Of a stretch of 64,000 nt of DNA, positions 48,702 through 57,120 are shown in pieces. A program made the translations under genes and the position numbers. The stretch is from Curtobacterium sp. 'Ferrero'. Lineage in GTDB: Bacteria > Actinomycetota > Actinomycetes > Actinomycetales > Microbacteriaceae. The notes below the pieces were generated by a model, which saw nothing but the letters and a program-made list of their open reading frames with translations, was not told the DNA's origin and did no database searches. The stretch lies in the NCBI RefSeq assembly GCF_002412165.1, contig NZ_NXIA01000016.1, positions 23,827-87,826 of the forward strand. Direction: 5' to 3'. Each line of letters begins with the position of its first letter. Positions within the stretch are counted from its first letter, which is position 1.

Positions 48702-50045
48702 TCAGTCGGCGGGACGTCGGAGCGTGAGCGCGCCGTCGTGGAGCGGCTCGGTCACCCAGGCGAACGAGGTCGCACCGGTGTCGCGGGCGACCCGGACGTG
48801 GGCGGCGTGCGGCGTCTCGACGAACCGGACCTCCACGGCGACCGTGCGACCGCCGTCGACGAGCGCTCCGCTGCCGGCCAGTGGACCGTCGACGACCCAC
48901 GCCCCCTCACCCACCGGGACGTCGAGGGTGCCGCCGTCCACCTCGACCGAGAGCCGCCACGCGTCGCCCTCGCGGCGCAGCGGACCCACCGCGGCGTCGT
49001 CGGGGAGCCGCTCCCCCGCCACCGGCGGCAGTCCCAGGGAGGTGATCCGTGCCTCCAGTGCGGTGTCGGCGGCCGCGTCCGCGTCCGCGCCGTCGACGGC
49101 GGGCAGGAGGTGCTGCCAGGCCGCGTCGAGCACGGCCTGCATGTCGAGGCTCTGCCCGGTCAGCGCGAGCACGACGTCCTGCTCCGGCAGGACGACGCAG
49201 AACTGTCCGTAGGCGCCGTCGCCGCGGAACCCGTGGCGGGCCATCCAGAACTGGAAGCCGTACCCCTGGCTCCAGTCCGGGTTCTCCTCGAGCGGGTTCT
49301 CCACCTGCACCCGGGTGGCGGCGTCGACCCAGTCCTCGTCGAGGATGCGCTGGCCGTCCCACACGCCGCGCTGGAGGTACAGCTGGCCGAGCTTCGCGAC
49401 CGCGTCGACCGGCGCGTAGCAGCCGCTGAAGCCGAGCTCGTTGCCCTGCTCGTCGCGCTTCCAGGCGAGGTCGGTGACGCCGAGCGGGTCGAGGAGCCGC
49501 GGGCGCAGCCAGTCGACGAGCGACCCGCCGGACACCCGGCGGACGATCTCGGCGAGCGTGTAGGTGCACGGCTGGTTGTACGCGAAGACCGTGCCGGGCT
49601 CCTCGTCGGGCGGCAGCAACAGGAAGCCCCGGACGATGTTCTTCGGGTCGATGGCCCGGGCCCGCTCCAGGGTCTCCTCGCGGTGGCCGCTCGCCATCGC
49701 CAGCACGTGCCGGACCAAGATGCGACGGCTCCGCTCGTCGGTGACCTCGGCGTCGAGCTCAGGGAAGTACGACAGCACCGTGGCGTCGAGGTCGACGAGC
49801 CCCTCGCGGACGGCGATGCCGACCCCCGCCGCGGTGAAGCTCTTGCTCAGCGAGTACAGCAGGTGCACCGACTCCGCGCGGTACGGGTCCCACGTGCCCT
49901 CCGCCGCCACCTGGCCGTGCCGGAGGAGCACGAAGGAGTGCCCCTCGACGTCGGGCGTCGACTCGAGGGCGTCGAGGAACGCGGCGACCCCGCGTGCGTC
50001 GATGCCGAGGGCGGACGGGGTGCTGCGGGGGAACGTCGTCGTCAC
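48702..50045 (-). CDS. Serine hydrolase, beta-lactamase/PBP class C fold
   Basis: This gene encodes 447 residues. The SxxK motif is SLSK at Ser65-Lys68, and the Tyr motif lies in FAYNQPCTYTLAEIV. The core domain ends near residue 310 and is followed by a C-terminal beta domain of about 130 residues, including LEARITSLGLPP and repeated short strands. There is no signal peptide, so an esterase, D-aminopeptidase or amidase role inside the cell is more likely than beta-lactam resistance. The GTG at 50045 lies 7 nt after TAGCGT (complement of 50053-50058). Confidence 0.9.
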   Translation of the reverse strand: MTTTFPRSTPSALGIDARGVAAFLDALESTPDVEGHSFVLLRHGQVAAEGTWDPYRAESVHLLYSLSKSFTAAGVGIAVREGLVDLDATVLSYFPELDAEVTDERSRRILVRHVLAMASGHREETLERARAIDPKNIVRGFLLLPPDEEPGTVFAYNQPCTYTLAEIVRRVSGGSLVDWLRPRLLDPLGVTDLAWKRDEQGNELGFSGCYAPVDAVAKLGQLYLQRGVWDGQRILDEDWVDAATRVQVENPLEENPDWSQGYGFQFWMARHGFRGDGAYGQFCVVLPEQDVVLALTGQSLDMQAVLDAAWQHLLPAVDGADADAAADTALEARITSLGLPPVAGERLPDDAAVGPLRREGDAWRLSVEVDGGTLDVPVGEGAWVVDGPLAGSGALVDGGRTVAVEVRFVETPHAAHVRVARDTGATSFAWVTEPLHDGALTLRRPAD

Positions 50046-50125
50046 GGGGTCGACGCTACCGGCAGGACCGCCGTCGCGTCAGCAAGCCCGCGGTCCCGTC
50101 AGCGTGCCTGAGCAGCCGGCCCCGG

Positions 50126-51358
50126 TCACGTGCCGCGGAACGGGTTCGTCCACCGCCACCAGATGCCCGGGTCCGGGATGGTCCGGTCCAGCTCGAGCGG
50201 GACGGTCACCGGATCGTGGTGGGACACCGTGAAGCGGACCCGCCCGACGGACTCGCCGCGCTCCCCCACCGTCACCGAGTCGAGGTGCGCCTTCGCCGAC
50301 ACCGTCGTCCGCCCCCACACGAGCACGTCCTGCGCCTCGGCCGCCACCGCGTCGGCACGGGATCCCCACGGGGTGCGGTACGACCCGAACGTCTGCCCCT
50401 GGTGGGTGAGCGTCACGACCTGGAAGTTGTCCGCCACCGACCGCAGGAGCCGCTGCACGTCGTCGTCGAGCGCGTCGTGGTCGACCCCGCCGAGCATCGC
50501 GCCGACGACGGTCACCTGCCGACCGCCGCGCTCGTACGTGGCCGCGAACAGCAGGCACGCGCCGGCCTCGTCGAGGGTGCCCGTCTTGATGCCCTCCACC
50601 CCGTCGAGGCCGAGCAGCTTGTTCGAGTTCTCGATCTCGCCAGCGCCCGGCACCGTCACCTGCTTGGTGCCCACGATCTCCTTGACCACGGGGTTCGCCA
50701 ACGCCAGCTGGCCGAGGTCGACCAGGTCGGTCGCGGTCGACCGGTTGTGCGGGTCGAGGCCGGTCGGTTCCTGGATGCTCGTGTCGTCCAGCCCGTGCTC
50801 GTCGAGCCAGGCGCCCGCCGCCTGCCGGTAGGCGTCCATCGACCCGAAGGCCCACAGCGCCAGCGCACCGGCGTAGTTGTTCGCCGACTTCATGAGCATG
50901 ACCTGGAAGGTCTGGTACTCGGACAGGCGCAGACCGGCCGGCATCGGCGCGACCTCGCCGTTCTTCGCGAGGTACTGCCCGTACAGGGCCTGCATCTGCG
51001 GCGTGAACGTGATCGTCGGACCGTCGTCCCCCCGCTGCAGCGGCTTCCGGTCGAGCACCACGAGCGCCGTCACGACCTTCGAGATGCTCGCGATCGACCG
51101 CTCGTGCTCGTCCCCGCTCGTGCGGAGGCTCTCCGGGAACCCGGTCGCCTCCACCGCCGTCGCGCCGTACCCGGGGAACCGCAGGTCCGGCACGGTCGAC
51201 GTCGGTGCCGCGTACGTCGTCGTCGAGGCGCTCGCCGGTGCGAACGGCACCACGGCCGCTGCGACCAGGTAGCCCGCCACGAGGACGAGCACGGCGACGA
51301 CCGAGACCGTCACGGGCCGCCGGACGGCGGAGCGGGGGCGGCGGACGACTCGTGACAC
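50126..51358 (-). CDS. D-alanyl-D-alanine carboxypeptidase (peptidase S11)
   Basis: This gene encodes 410 residues. A basic N-terminus and a helix at about 18-40, probably a signal anchor, precede the catalytic domain. The active-site motifs are Ser91-Lys94 (SISK), Ser158-Asn160 (KSANNYA) and Lys258-Gly260 (GIKTGT). The C-terminal part is a beta-rich domain. The enzyme trims pentapeptide side chains of peptidoglycan. The GTG at 51358 lies 8 nt after TAGGCT (complement of 51367-51372). The gap upstream holds a GCGCCTCCCGACCGG copy near 51431. Confidence 0.92.
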   Translation of the reverse strand: MSRVVRRPRSAVRRPVTVSVVAVLVLVAGYLVAAAVVPFAPASASTTTYAAPTSTVPDLRFPGYGATAVEATGFPESLRTSGDEHERSIASISKVVTALVVLDRKPLQRGDDGPTITFTPQMQALYGQYLAKNGEVAPMPAGLRLSEYQTFQVMLMKSANNYAGALALWAFGSMDAYRQAAGAWLDEHGLDDTSIQEPTGLDPHNRSTATDLVDLGQLALANPVVKEIVGTKQVTVPGAGEIENSNKLLGLDGVEGIKTGTLDEAGACLLFAATYERGGRQVTVVGAMLGGVDHDALDDDVQRLLRSVADNFQVVTLTHQGQTFGSYRTPWGSRADAVAAEAQDVLVWGRTTVSAKAHLDSVTVGERGESVGRVRFTVSHHDPVTVPLELDRTIPDPGIWWRWTNPFRGT

Positions 51359-51515
51359 AGCAGGAGAGCCTAGCCGGGAGGCCCGACCCGGCCCCGGTGG
51401 GACGCACCAGCTGTGGAGAACGCGGGTCGCGCCTCCCGACCGGCCGAGCGGACCCGGTGCGGTACGCGATGCGGCGCACCGCCCCCTTCGGACCGCCCGC
51501 CGCGCACCGCTCCGG

Positions 51516-52331
51516 TCAGCGCGCGCGCTGCGCGTGCGCGACCGCCCACAGGCCGACGGCGCTCGCCGCGGCCACGTTGAGCGAGTCGACGCCGTGGTGC
51601 ATGGGGATCCGGACCGTCGTGTCCGCAGCCGCCACCGCGGCCGGCGTGAGGCCCTGCCCCTCGGTCCCCATCACGAGTGCGACCTTCTCCGGGACGTCCG
51701 TCACGAAGGCGTCGAGGTCGACCGAACGGTCGGTCAACGCCATCGCCGCCAGGTGGAAGCCCTCGTCGCGGAGGGCGTCACCCGCCGCCGGCCACTCGCC
51801 GATCCGGGTCCACGGCACCTGCAGCACCGTCCCCATGCTGACACGGACGCTCCGTCGGTAGAGCGGGTCGGCGCAGCGCGGGCTCACGAGCACGGCGTCG
51901 GCGCCCAGACCTGCGACGCTCCGGAACACCGCACCGACGTTCGTGTGGTCGACGACGTCCTCGAGCACGACGACGAGCCGGGCGTCCCGGACGACGTCGG
52001 CCACGCTCGGCAGCGCCGGTCGGTGCATCGCCGCGATCGCGCCGCGGTGCATCCGGAAGCCGGTGAGCTCCTCGAGCAGCGCGTCCGGTCCGACGAACAC
52101 GGGGCCGTCGTGGTCGGCGACGAGCGGCAGCACACCCTCCAGCCACTTCTCCTGCACGAGGACGCTGCGGGGCACGTGCCCGGCGCGGACCGCCCGTTCG
52201 ATGACGGTGTTCGACTCGGCGATGTACAGGCCGCCCTCCGGCTCCGTCACCCGGCGGAGCGCCACGTCGGTGAGCCGTGCGAAGTCGTCGAGGCGGGGAT
52301 CGTCGAGGGATTCGATGCGGACGACGTGCAC
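51516..52331 (-). CDS. SpoU/TrmH-family RNA methyltransferase
   Basis: This gene encodes 271 residues. The N-terminal substrate-binding domain (RRVTEPEGGLYIAESNTVIE) is followed by the SPOUT knot with motif 1 HTNVGAVFRS, motif 2 VMGTEGQGL and motif 3 IPMHHGVDSLNVAAASAVGL. It probably methylates 2'-O of rRNA or tRNA; the target is not evident. I chose the GTG at 52331 because GGAG lies upstream and the conserved start of this family follows. The frame stays open through the opposite-strand sir2 gene, which is only a shadow there. Confidence 0.92.
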   Translation of the reverse strand: MHVVRIESLDDPRLDDFARLTDVALRRVTEPEGGLYIAESNTVIERAVRAGHVPRSVLVQEKWLEGVLPLVADHDGPVFVGPDALLEELTGFRMHRGAIAAMHRPALPSVADVVRDARLVVVLEDVVDHTNVGAVFRSVAGLGADAVLVSPRCADPLYRRSVRVSMGTVLQVPWTRIGEWPAAGDALRDEGFHLAAMALTDRSVDLDAFVTDVPEKVALVMGTEGQGLTPAAVAAADTTVRIPMHHGVDSLNVAAASAVGLWAVAHAQRAR

Positions 52332-52394
52332 GGGGCTCCGTTCCAGGGTGGGAAGTGCGCCAGGGGGTCGGCTGTTGAGGGTACCGTGAACACG

Positions 52395-53315
52395 ATGCCC
52401 CCGATCGACGAGCCCCCCGCCGCGGACGACCTCGACCGCGCCGTCGAGGTGCTCGCCGGCAAGCGGATCGCGGTGCTCTCCGGCGCCGGGCTCAGCACCG
52501 ACTCGGGCATCCCCGACTACCGGGGCGCAGGACGCGTGGTACGCAAGCCGATGACCTTCCAGGAGTTCCGCTCCGACCCGGCGAAGCGGCAGCGGTACTG
52601 GGCCGGGTCGCACCTCGGGTGGCGGACGTTCGCCGCCGCCCGGCCGAACGACGGCCACCGCGCCCTCGCCGAGCTCGAGCGTGCCGGCACGGTCACCGGG
52701 GTCATCACGCAGAACGTGGACGGACTGCACCTGCGGTCCGGCTCCCGCCGCGTCGTCGAGATCCACGGCTCGATGGACCGTGCCGTCTGCCTGACGTGCG
52801 GCCAGGTCTTCTCCCGCTCGGACCTCGCGGCCACGATCGACCGCGCGAACCCCTGGATCGACGAGCCCGGTTCGGTGCAGCTGCAACCGGACGGCGACGT
52901 CGAGATCACCGACGTGGAGCGCTTCGTCGTGCCCGACTGCTCCGTGTGCGGCGGGGACCTCAAACCCGACGTGGTGTTCTTCGGCGAGTTCGTCCCCGCC
53001 GAGAAGTTCCGCGAGTCCGTGGCGATCGTCGCCGACGCCGACGCCCTCCTCGTGGTCGGGTCGTCCCTCACCGTGAACTCCGGCGTCCGCCTCGTCGACC
53101 ACGCCGTCCGCCGGCGGCACCCCGTGGTGATCGTGAACCGCGGCACCACCAGGAGCGACCGCCGGGCCGCGGTGAAGATCGACGCGGGCACGACCGAGAC
53201 CCTCGTGCAGCTCGCGTCCCGGCTGACCGCCCCCGACGCCGCAGCCGCCGCGACCGTCCCCGCTGTCCCGGTCGGACCCGCCGTGCCGACCCGACCTGCG
53301 GCGTCCGAACGGTGA
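52395..53315 (+). CDS. Sir2-family NAD-dependent deacylase
   Basis: This gene encodes 306 residues. GAGLST (30-35) and TQNVDGLH (105-112) bind NAD, and His124 in IHGS is the catalytic base. Zinc cysteines are 132 and 135 (CLTC) and 182 and 185 (CSVC). The insert between the Cys pairs is longer than usual. The C-terminal 20 residues are Pro/Ala-rich. I chose the ATG at 52395 because TACCGT at 52382-52387 lies 7 nt upstream. A GTG nine bases earlier is an alternative. The stop overlaps the next GTG. Confidence 0.92.
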   Translation: MPPIDEPPAADDLDRAVEVLAGKRIAVLSGAGLSTDSGIPDYRGAGRVVRKPMTFQEFRSDPAKRQRYWAGSHLGWRTFAAARPNDGHRALAELERAGTVTGVITQNVDGLHLRSGSRRVVEIHGSMDRAVCLTCGQVFSRSDLAATIDRANPWIDEPGSVQLQPDGDVEITDVERFVVPDCSVCGGDLKPDVVFFGEFVPAEKFRESVAIVADADALLVVGSSLTVNSGVRLVDHAVRRRHPVVIVNRGTTRSDRRAAVKIDAGTTETLVQLASRLTAPDAAAAATVPAVPVGPAVPTRPAASER

Positions 53316-53950
53316 CGACCCGCCTGTCCCTCGTCCGCCACGGCGAGACCGACTGGAACCGGCAGCGCCGCATCCAGGGGTCGACCGACGTCCCCCTGAA
53401 CGACACCGGCCGCGCCCAGGCCGCCGGCGCCGCCGACCTGCTCGCCCGACGCCGGTTCGACGCGGTCGTCGCCTCGCCGCTGTCCCGCGCGTTCGAGACC
53501 GGCTCGATCATCGCCGACCGACTCGGACTGCGGGTGCCGGACACCTACGCGGGCCTCGTCGAGCGGTCCTACGGCGAGGCCGAGGGGCTCACCGACGCCG
53601 AGATCCGCGTCCGCTACCCGCACGACGACGTGCCCGGCCGAGAGTCCCGGGCGGCGCTCCTCGCGCGCGTCACCGAACAGCTCGCCGAGATCGCCGTCCG
53701 TTTCGACGGCGGCTCCGTCGTCGTCGCGACCCACGGCGCCGTGATCCGGAGCGTCGTCAACGCGGCTGCACCGGGCACCGCCGACCGGCACCGCACCCCG
53801 ATCCGGAACGGGTCGATCCACTCGTTCCGGTGGGACCCCGAGCGCTTCCACGCCGAACTCGTCCGCTTCGACGACCCCGTCGACGACGCCTCGGACGGGC
53901 CGGGAGGCGCGGCGTTCGCGTACCAGAACCCCCTCGAACGGCGGAGCTGA
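53312..53950 (+). CDS. Histidine phosphatase family protein
   Basis: This gene encodes 212 residues. The RHGE motif is Arg9-Glu12, with the phosphorylated His10. The later THGAVIRSV carries the second catalytic His, and the helix ASPLSRAFETGSIIADRL matches the family. It is probably a phosphoglycerate mutase-like or broad-range acid phosphatase. The C-terminal tail GPGGAAFAY is encoded by a GGGAGGCGCGG copy near 53899. The GTG at 53312 overlaps the sir2 TGA, so both are coupled. Confidence 0.92.
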   Translation: MTTRLSLVRHGETDWNRQRRIQGSTDVPLNDTGRAQAAGAADLLARRRFDAVVASPLSRAFETGSIIADRLGLRVPDTYAGLVERSYGEAEGLTDAEIRVRYPHDDVPGRESRAALLARVTEQLAEIAVRFDGGSVVVATHGAVIRSVVNAAAPGTADRHRTPIRNGSIHSFRWDPERFHAELVRFDDPVDDASDGPGGAAFAYQNPLERRS

Positions 53951-54024
53951 CCCGGCCGTGACCCCCGCGGACTAGGCTCGCGGTCACCCCCGGGGCGCAC
54001 CCCGGTGGGTGGAAAGGGGACGAC

Positions 54025-54750
54025 GTGAGCACCGAGGGGCCCGGGTGGTCGAACAGCCCGGACGACGACCTCGACCGAGCGTTCGGTCCCGAGACGTCGT
54101 CCGTCCCGACCCGGTCTGGTGCACAGCGCGTCCGCCGCGGTGCCCTGGTGCTCGTCGGCGTCGTGGTCGCGGCCGGCGTGCTCGTCGTCGCGTTGAGCAC
54201 CATCATCGGCAGCGTCCAGAGCGGGGTCGGCGGGGTGTTCCCCCAACCCGACGCCGCGCAGGCCCGGTTCGCCGCGGCAGCCGGAGCGCTCGACGGGGTC
54301 CGGTCGGTCGATGCCGGCGACACGCAGAAGACGGGCTTCGCGAGCTACGACGTGACGTCCACCGTCACGGTCGACCCGGACCTGCCGGCCGAGCAGCAGG
54401 ACGCCCTCGTCGCCGACCTCAGCCGCGCCGCCGAGCGGACCGCGGGCAACGGCGTCCACGTCTACGCCGTCGCGGACCTCGGCGAGGTCGAGGTCGGGGT
54501 CTCCGCCGACCGGGACGTCACCGCACGCCGGCTCGACGTCGCACGCCAGCTGCTCGCCATCGGCGGGGTCCGCGGGGTCGAGTGCGGCTGGGGGACGGCG
54601 GACCCGACGGACGACCCCGGCTCCCAGCAGATGACCGTCCGGACGATCGGGCGCGGACAGGCCCTCGCCGCGGTGATGGCGAAGGCCTCGCACGCGGCGG
54701 AGGAGGCGTTCCCGGGCAGCACCGTGACGGCGGCTCGGCCCGAGGACTGA
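54025..54750 (+). CDS. Hypothetical membrane-anchored protein (241 aa)
   Basis: This gene encodes 241 residues. A 35-residue acidic then basic cytoplasmic head is followed by one strong helix (about 40-60) and an extracytoplasmic domain of about 170 residues with VTSTVTVDPDLPAEQQDALV and VHVYAVADLGEVEVGVSADRD, a pattern of two short alpha/beta repeats. No catalytic motif is visible. The GTG at 54025 has GGAAAGGGG upstream and TAGGCT near 53970 is a candidate -10. I do not recognise it. Confidence 0.75.
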   Translation: MSTEGPGWSNSPDDDLDRAFGPETSSVPTRSGAQRVRRGALVLVGVVVAAGVLVVALSTIIGSVQSGVGGVFPQPDAAQARFAAAAGALDGVRSVDAGDTQKTGFASYDVTSTVTVDPDLPAEQQDALVADLSRAAERTAGNGVHVYAVADLGEVEVGVSADRDVTARRLDVARQLLAIGGVRGVECGWGTADPTDDPGSQQMTVRTIGRGQALAAVMAKASHAAEEAFPGSTVTAARPED

Positions 54751-54810
54751 CGCGCGCGACCGGACGACCGACACCGCGCCGTCGCGGACGTCGGCACCGT
54801 CGGGGACGGC

Positions 54811-55911
54811 TCAGTCCCCGTCGCTCCCCGTCCTCCCGGCGCGGTCCTCCACCGCGCGCTCGACGGCACGGACGACCTGCTCGGCCGAGTCCGCCCAGCG
54901 GAACCGTGCCGCCCGCTCGACGGAGCGCTCAGCGGCCTCGTCCCAGCGCGCCTCGAGCCGTCGGACCGCGGCCGCGACCGCGGACGGGGACCCGGGATCG
55001 AAGTACTCCGCAGCGTCCCCGCCGATCTCGCGGAAGATCGGGATGTCACTGACGACGACCGGGGTCCCGACGCCCATGGCCTCGACGAGCGGGATGCCGA
55101 AGCCCTCGTCGTGCGAGGCGGTCGCGAGCGCGGTCGCGGAGCGCAGGACGTCGAGGTACTCCTCGTCACTCGCACCGTCGTGGAACACGATCGACCCGGG
55201 CGGCGCAAGGCGGGACAGGCGCGCGCGATCGGCGTCGGACACGCGCGACATGCAGTGCAGGCGCCACTCCGCCCCGAGCAACGGCACCGCGGCGGCGAGC
55301 GTCTCGACGTTCTTGTACGGCATGAACGACCCCATGTAGACGAGGTCGCGCCGGCGCGGTCCGTCCGCCGGCCGACGCGGGGCGGGGTCGGCCGCGTTGT
55401 ACGCCACCGTGACCGGACGCTTCGTGAGCCGGTGCTGCCGGATCAGCCCGGCGGTGGTCTCGGACACGGTGACGACGCCGTCGGCACCGTTCAGCAGGAA
55501 GCGCTGCGGCGCCCAGGACAGGTGGAACGCACGCCACCCGAGACGGATGGGCCACGAGAACTCCCGTGGCGGGGTGCGGTTTCGGTAGTAGATGAGGTCG
55601 TGCAGCGTGAGGACGAGGGCGTAGTGCCGGCCGCGTGACCCCATGGTCTGCATCGGCGAGAACACCGCGTCGAGCCCGAGCCGGTCGACGTGGCGGGCGA
55701 CGAACGGCTCCCCCGCGTCGGTCGGTGCCGGCAGCAGCGCGTGCGGCAGTCCGGCCGGCAGCGACTCGAGCTGGCGCTCGTCGTGCACGAGCAGCGTGTA
55801 GTCGTGCCGGTCCGGCAGGTGCTGCACGACGCCGGCGGTGAACCGCGAGATGCCGTCGTGTCGGCCGATCCGCACGTACCGGCAGTCGATACCGATCCGC
55901 AAGCGGCTCAC
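54811..55911 (-). CDS. Glycosyltransferase family 4 (GT-B fold)
   Basis: This gene encodes 366 residues. The N-terminal part has IGIDCRYVRIGRHDGISRFT and the C-terminal nucleotide-sugar part carries DEGFGIPLVEAMGVGTPVV, the EX7E-type motif. The linker contains RRDLVYMGSFMPYKNVETL, a mannosyltransferase-like feature. The donor could be GDP-mannose or UDP-glucose. The GTG at 55911 overlaps the TGA of the alpha/beta hydrolase, so they form a coupled pair. Confidence 0.88.
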   Translation of the reverse strand: MSRLRIGIDCRYVRIGRHDGISRFTAGVVQHLPDRHDYTLLVHDERQLESLPAGLPHALLPAPTDAGEPFVARHVDRLGLDAVFSPMQTMGSRGRHYALVLTLHDLIYYRNRTPPREFSWPIRLGWRAFHLSWAPQRFLLNGADGVVTVSETTAGLIRQHRLTKRPVTVAYNAADPAPRRPADGPRRRDLVYMGSFMPYKNVETLAAAVPLLGAEWRLHCMSRVSDADRARLSRLAPPGSIVFHDGASDEEYLDVLRSATALATASHDEGFGIPLVEAMGVGTPVVVSDIPIFREIGGDAAEYFDPGSPSAVAAAVRRLEARWDEAAERSVERAARFRWADSAEQVVRAVERAVEDRAGRTGSDGD

Positions 55912-56924
55912 GACGCGCGCTCCGCGCCGCGGTCGGACCGGGAGGCGCGACCTGCGTCCGCCCCGTCAGGCGCCGCCGCCGCGGCCCGCTTCGAGCGAGC
56001 CCACGCCCCGCGAGGGGCGCCGGGGCGCGCTCCGGGGGCATCGTCCATCCGCCGCAACACGGCAGAGGCCGCCGCCGCCGGGGTCTCGTAGTGGACGAGG
56101 TGCCCGACGTCCGGCACCACGACGAGCTCGGCGTCGGCGAGCCGCGCCGCCAGCGCCCGCTGCTCGGGGACCGCCGTGATGTCGTCGTGCTCGGCAGCGA
56201 TCATCAGCACCGGCACGTTGATGCGGGCCGCGTACTCCGCGACGTCGTGGGTCACCGAGGTTCGGAACGCCTCGAGCACGCTCCTGCGGTCGGAGAACGC
56301 CGAGAAGTACCGGTCGTGCTGGTCGTGCACCCACCGCCGCAGCTCGCGGTCGTGCGACTTGAGCATCGCGATGCTCATGACCCGGACGATGACGGGGTCG
56401 CGCAGCAGCGCGAGCCCGAGGGGCTTCGGCAGGAGGGCCCCGGCGCGGTAGTAACCGATCGCCGCGCCGGTCGCGATCGCCCGCGGGCCCTGGAGCGCCG
56501 GGGCCGCGATCGGGTTGACGAGCACGAGCAGGCGGGTCCGCAGACCGGCGGCGACGGTCGCCGCGACGACGATGGAACCGAACGAGTGCCCCAGCACGAC
56601 GGTGTCCGCACCGAGGCCGAGCGCCGCGTGGAACCCGGTCAGCCACCCGACGTAGGAGTCGATGTCGGAGGTCGGCAGCGGGTCGGACACGCCGAACCCG
56701 GGCAGGTCCGGCACGATCACGCGGACGCCCTGCAGGTGCGCTGCGATGGTCTCGAGCCCGTGGTGGTCGCCGCGGAACCCGTGCACGGCCAGGACGGTGC
56801 GCGTCGCGTCCTCGGGGCCGTACACCCAGTAGTGCGTCCGTCGGCCGTCGACCTGCACGGCACGGTGCACGACCGGGGTCGCTGCCATGAGGGACTGGTA
56901 CGGGGAGAGCACGGGCGGACGCAT
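55908..56924 (-). CDS. Alpha/beta-hydrolase fold protein
   Basis: This gene encodes 338 residues. The oxyanion loop is AVHGFRGDHHG, the nucleophile is Ser114 in LGHSFGS, the acid lies in IAAEHDDITA and the His in VPDVGHLVHYE. The cap domain is helical. The C-terminal 40 residues are low-complexity Ala/Arg/Pro-rich and include RASRSDRG, encoded by a GGGAGGCGCG copy near 55938. I chose the ATG at 56924 because TAGACT (complement of 56932-56937) lies 7 nt upstream. Its pairing with a glycosyltransferase suggests a lipid or glycan substrate, but that is inference. Confidence 0.9.
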   Translation of the reverse strand: MRPPVLSPYQSLMAATPVVHRAVQVDGRRTHYWVYGPEDATRTVLAVHGFRGDHHGLETIAAHLQGVRVIVPDLPGFGVSDPLPTSDIDSYVGWLTGFHAALGLGADTVVLGHSFGSIVVAATVAAGLRTRLLVLVNPIAAPALQGPRAIATGAAIGYYRAGALLPKPLGLALLRDPVIVRVMSIAMLKSHDRELRRWVHDQHDRYFSAFSDRRSVLEAFRTSVTHDVAEYAARINVPVLMIAAEHDDITAVPEQRALAARLADAELVVVPDVGHLVHYETPAAAASAVLRRMDDAPGARPGAPRGAWARSKRAAAAAPDGADAGRASRSDRGAERAS

Positions 56925-57120
56925 CCGGGCCAGTCTAGGGAAGGCGACCGTCGCACAAGCCCCCTTGGCGACGTGGATGTGGAGAACTCGCAGACGCGAG
57001 CGACCTGTGGAGGTGATCCGTGCCTCCAGGCCGAACGGCCGAACGGCCGACAGGCCGGCCCGTCGGCGGTCTGCACCCTTCCTGCGGACAGCGCCAGCCT
57101 GGCGGCCTAGCGTGTCCAGG

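Noticed and set aside
51516..53120. 534-residue frame for the SpoU methyltransferase
   Set aside because: Residues upstream of the GTG at 52331 are antisense to sir2 and carry no methyltransferase features.
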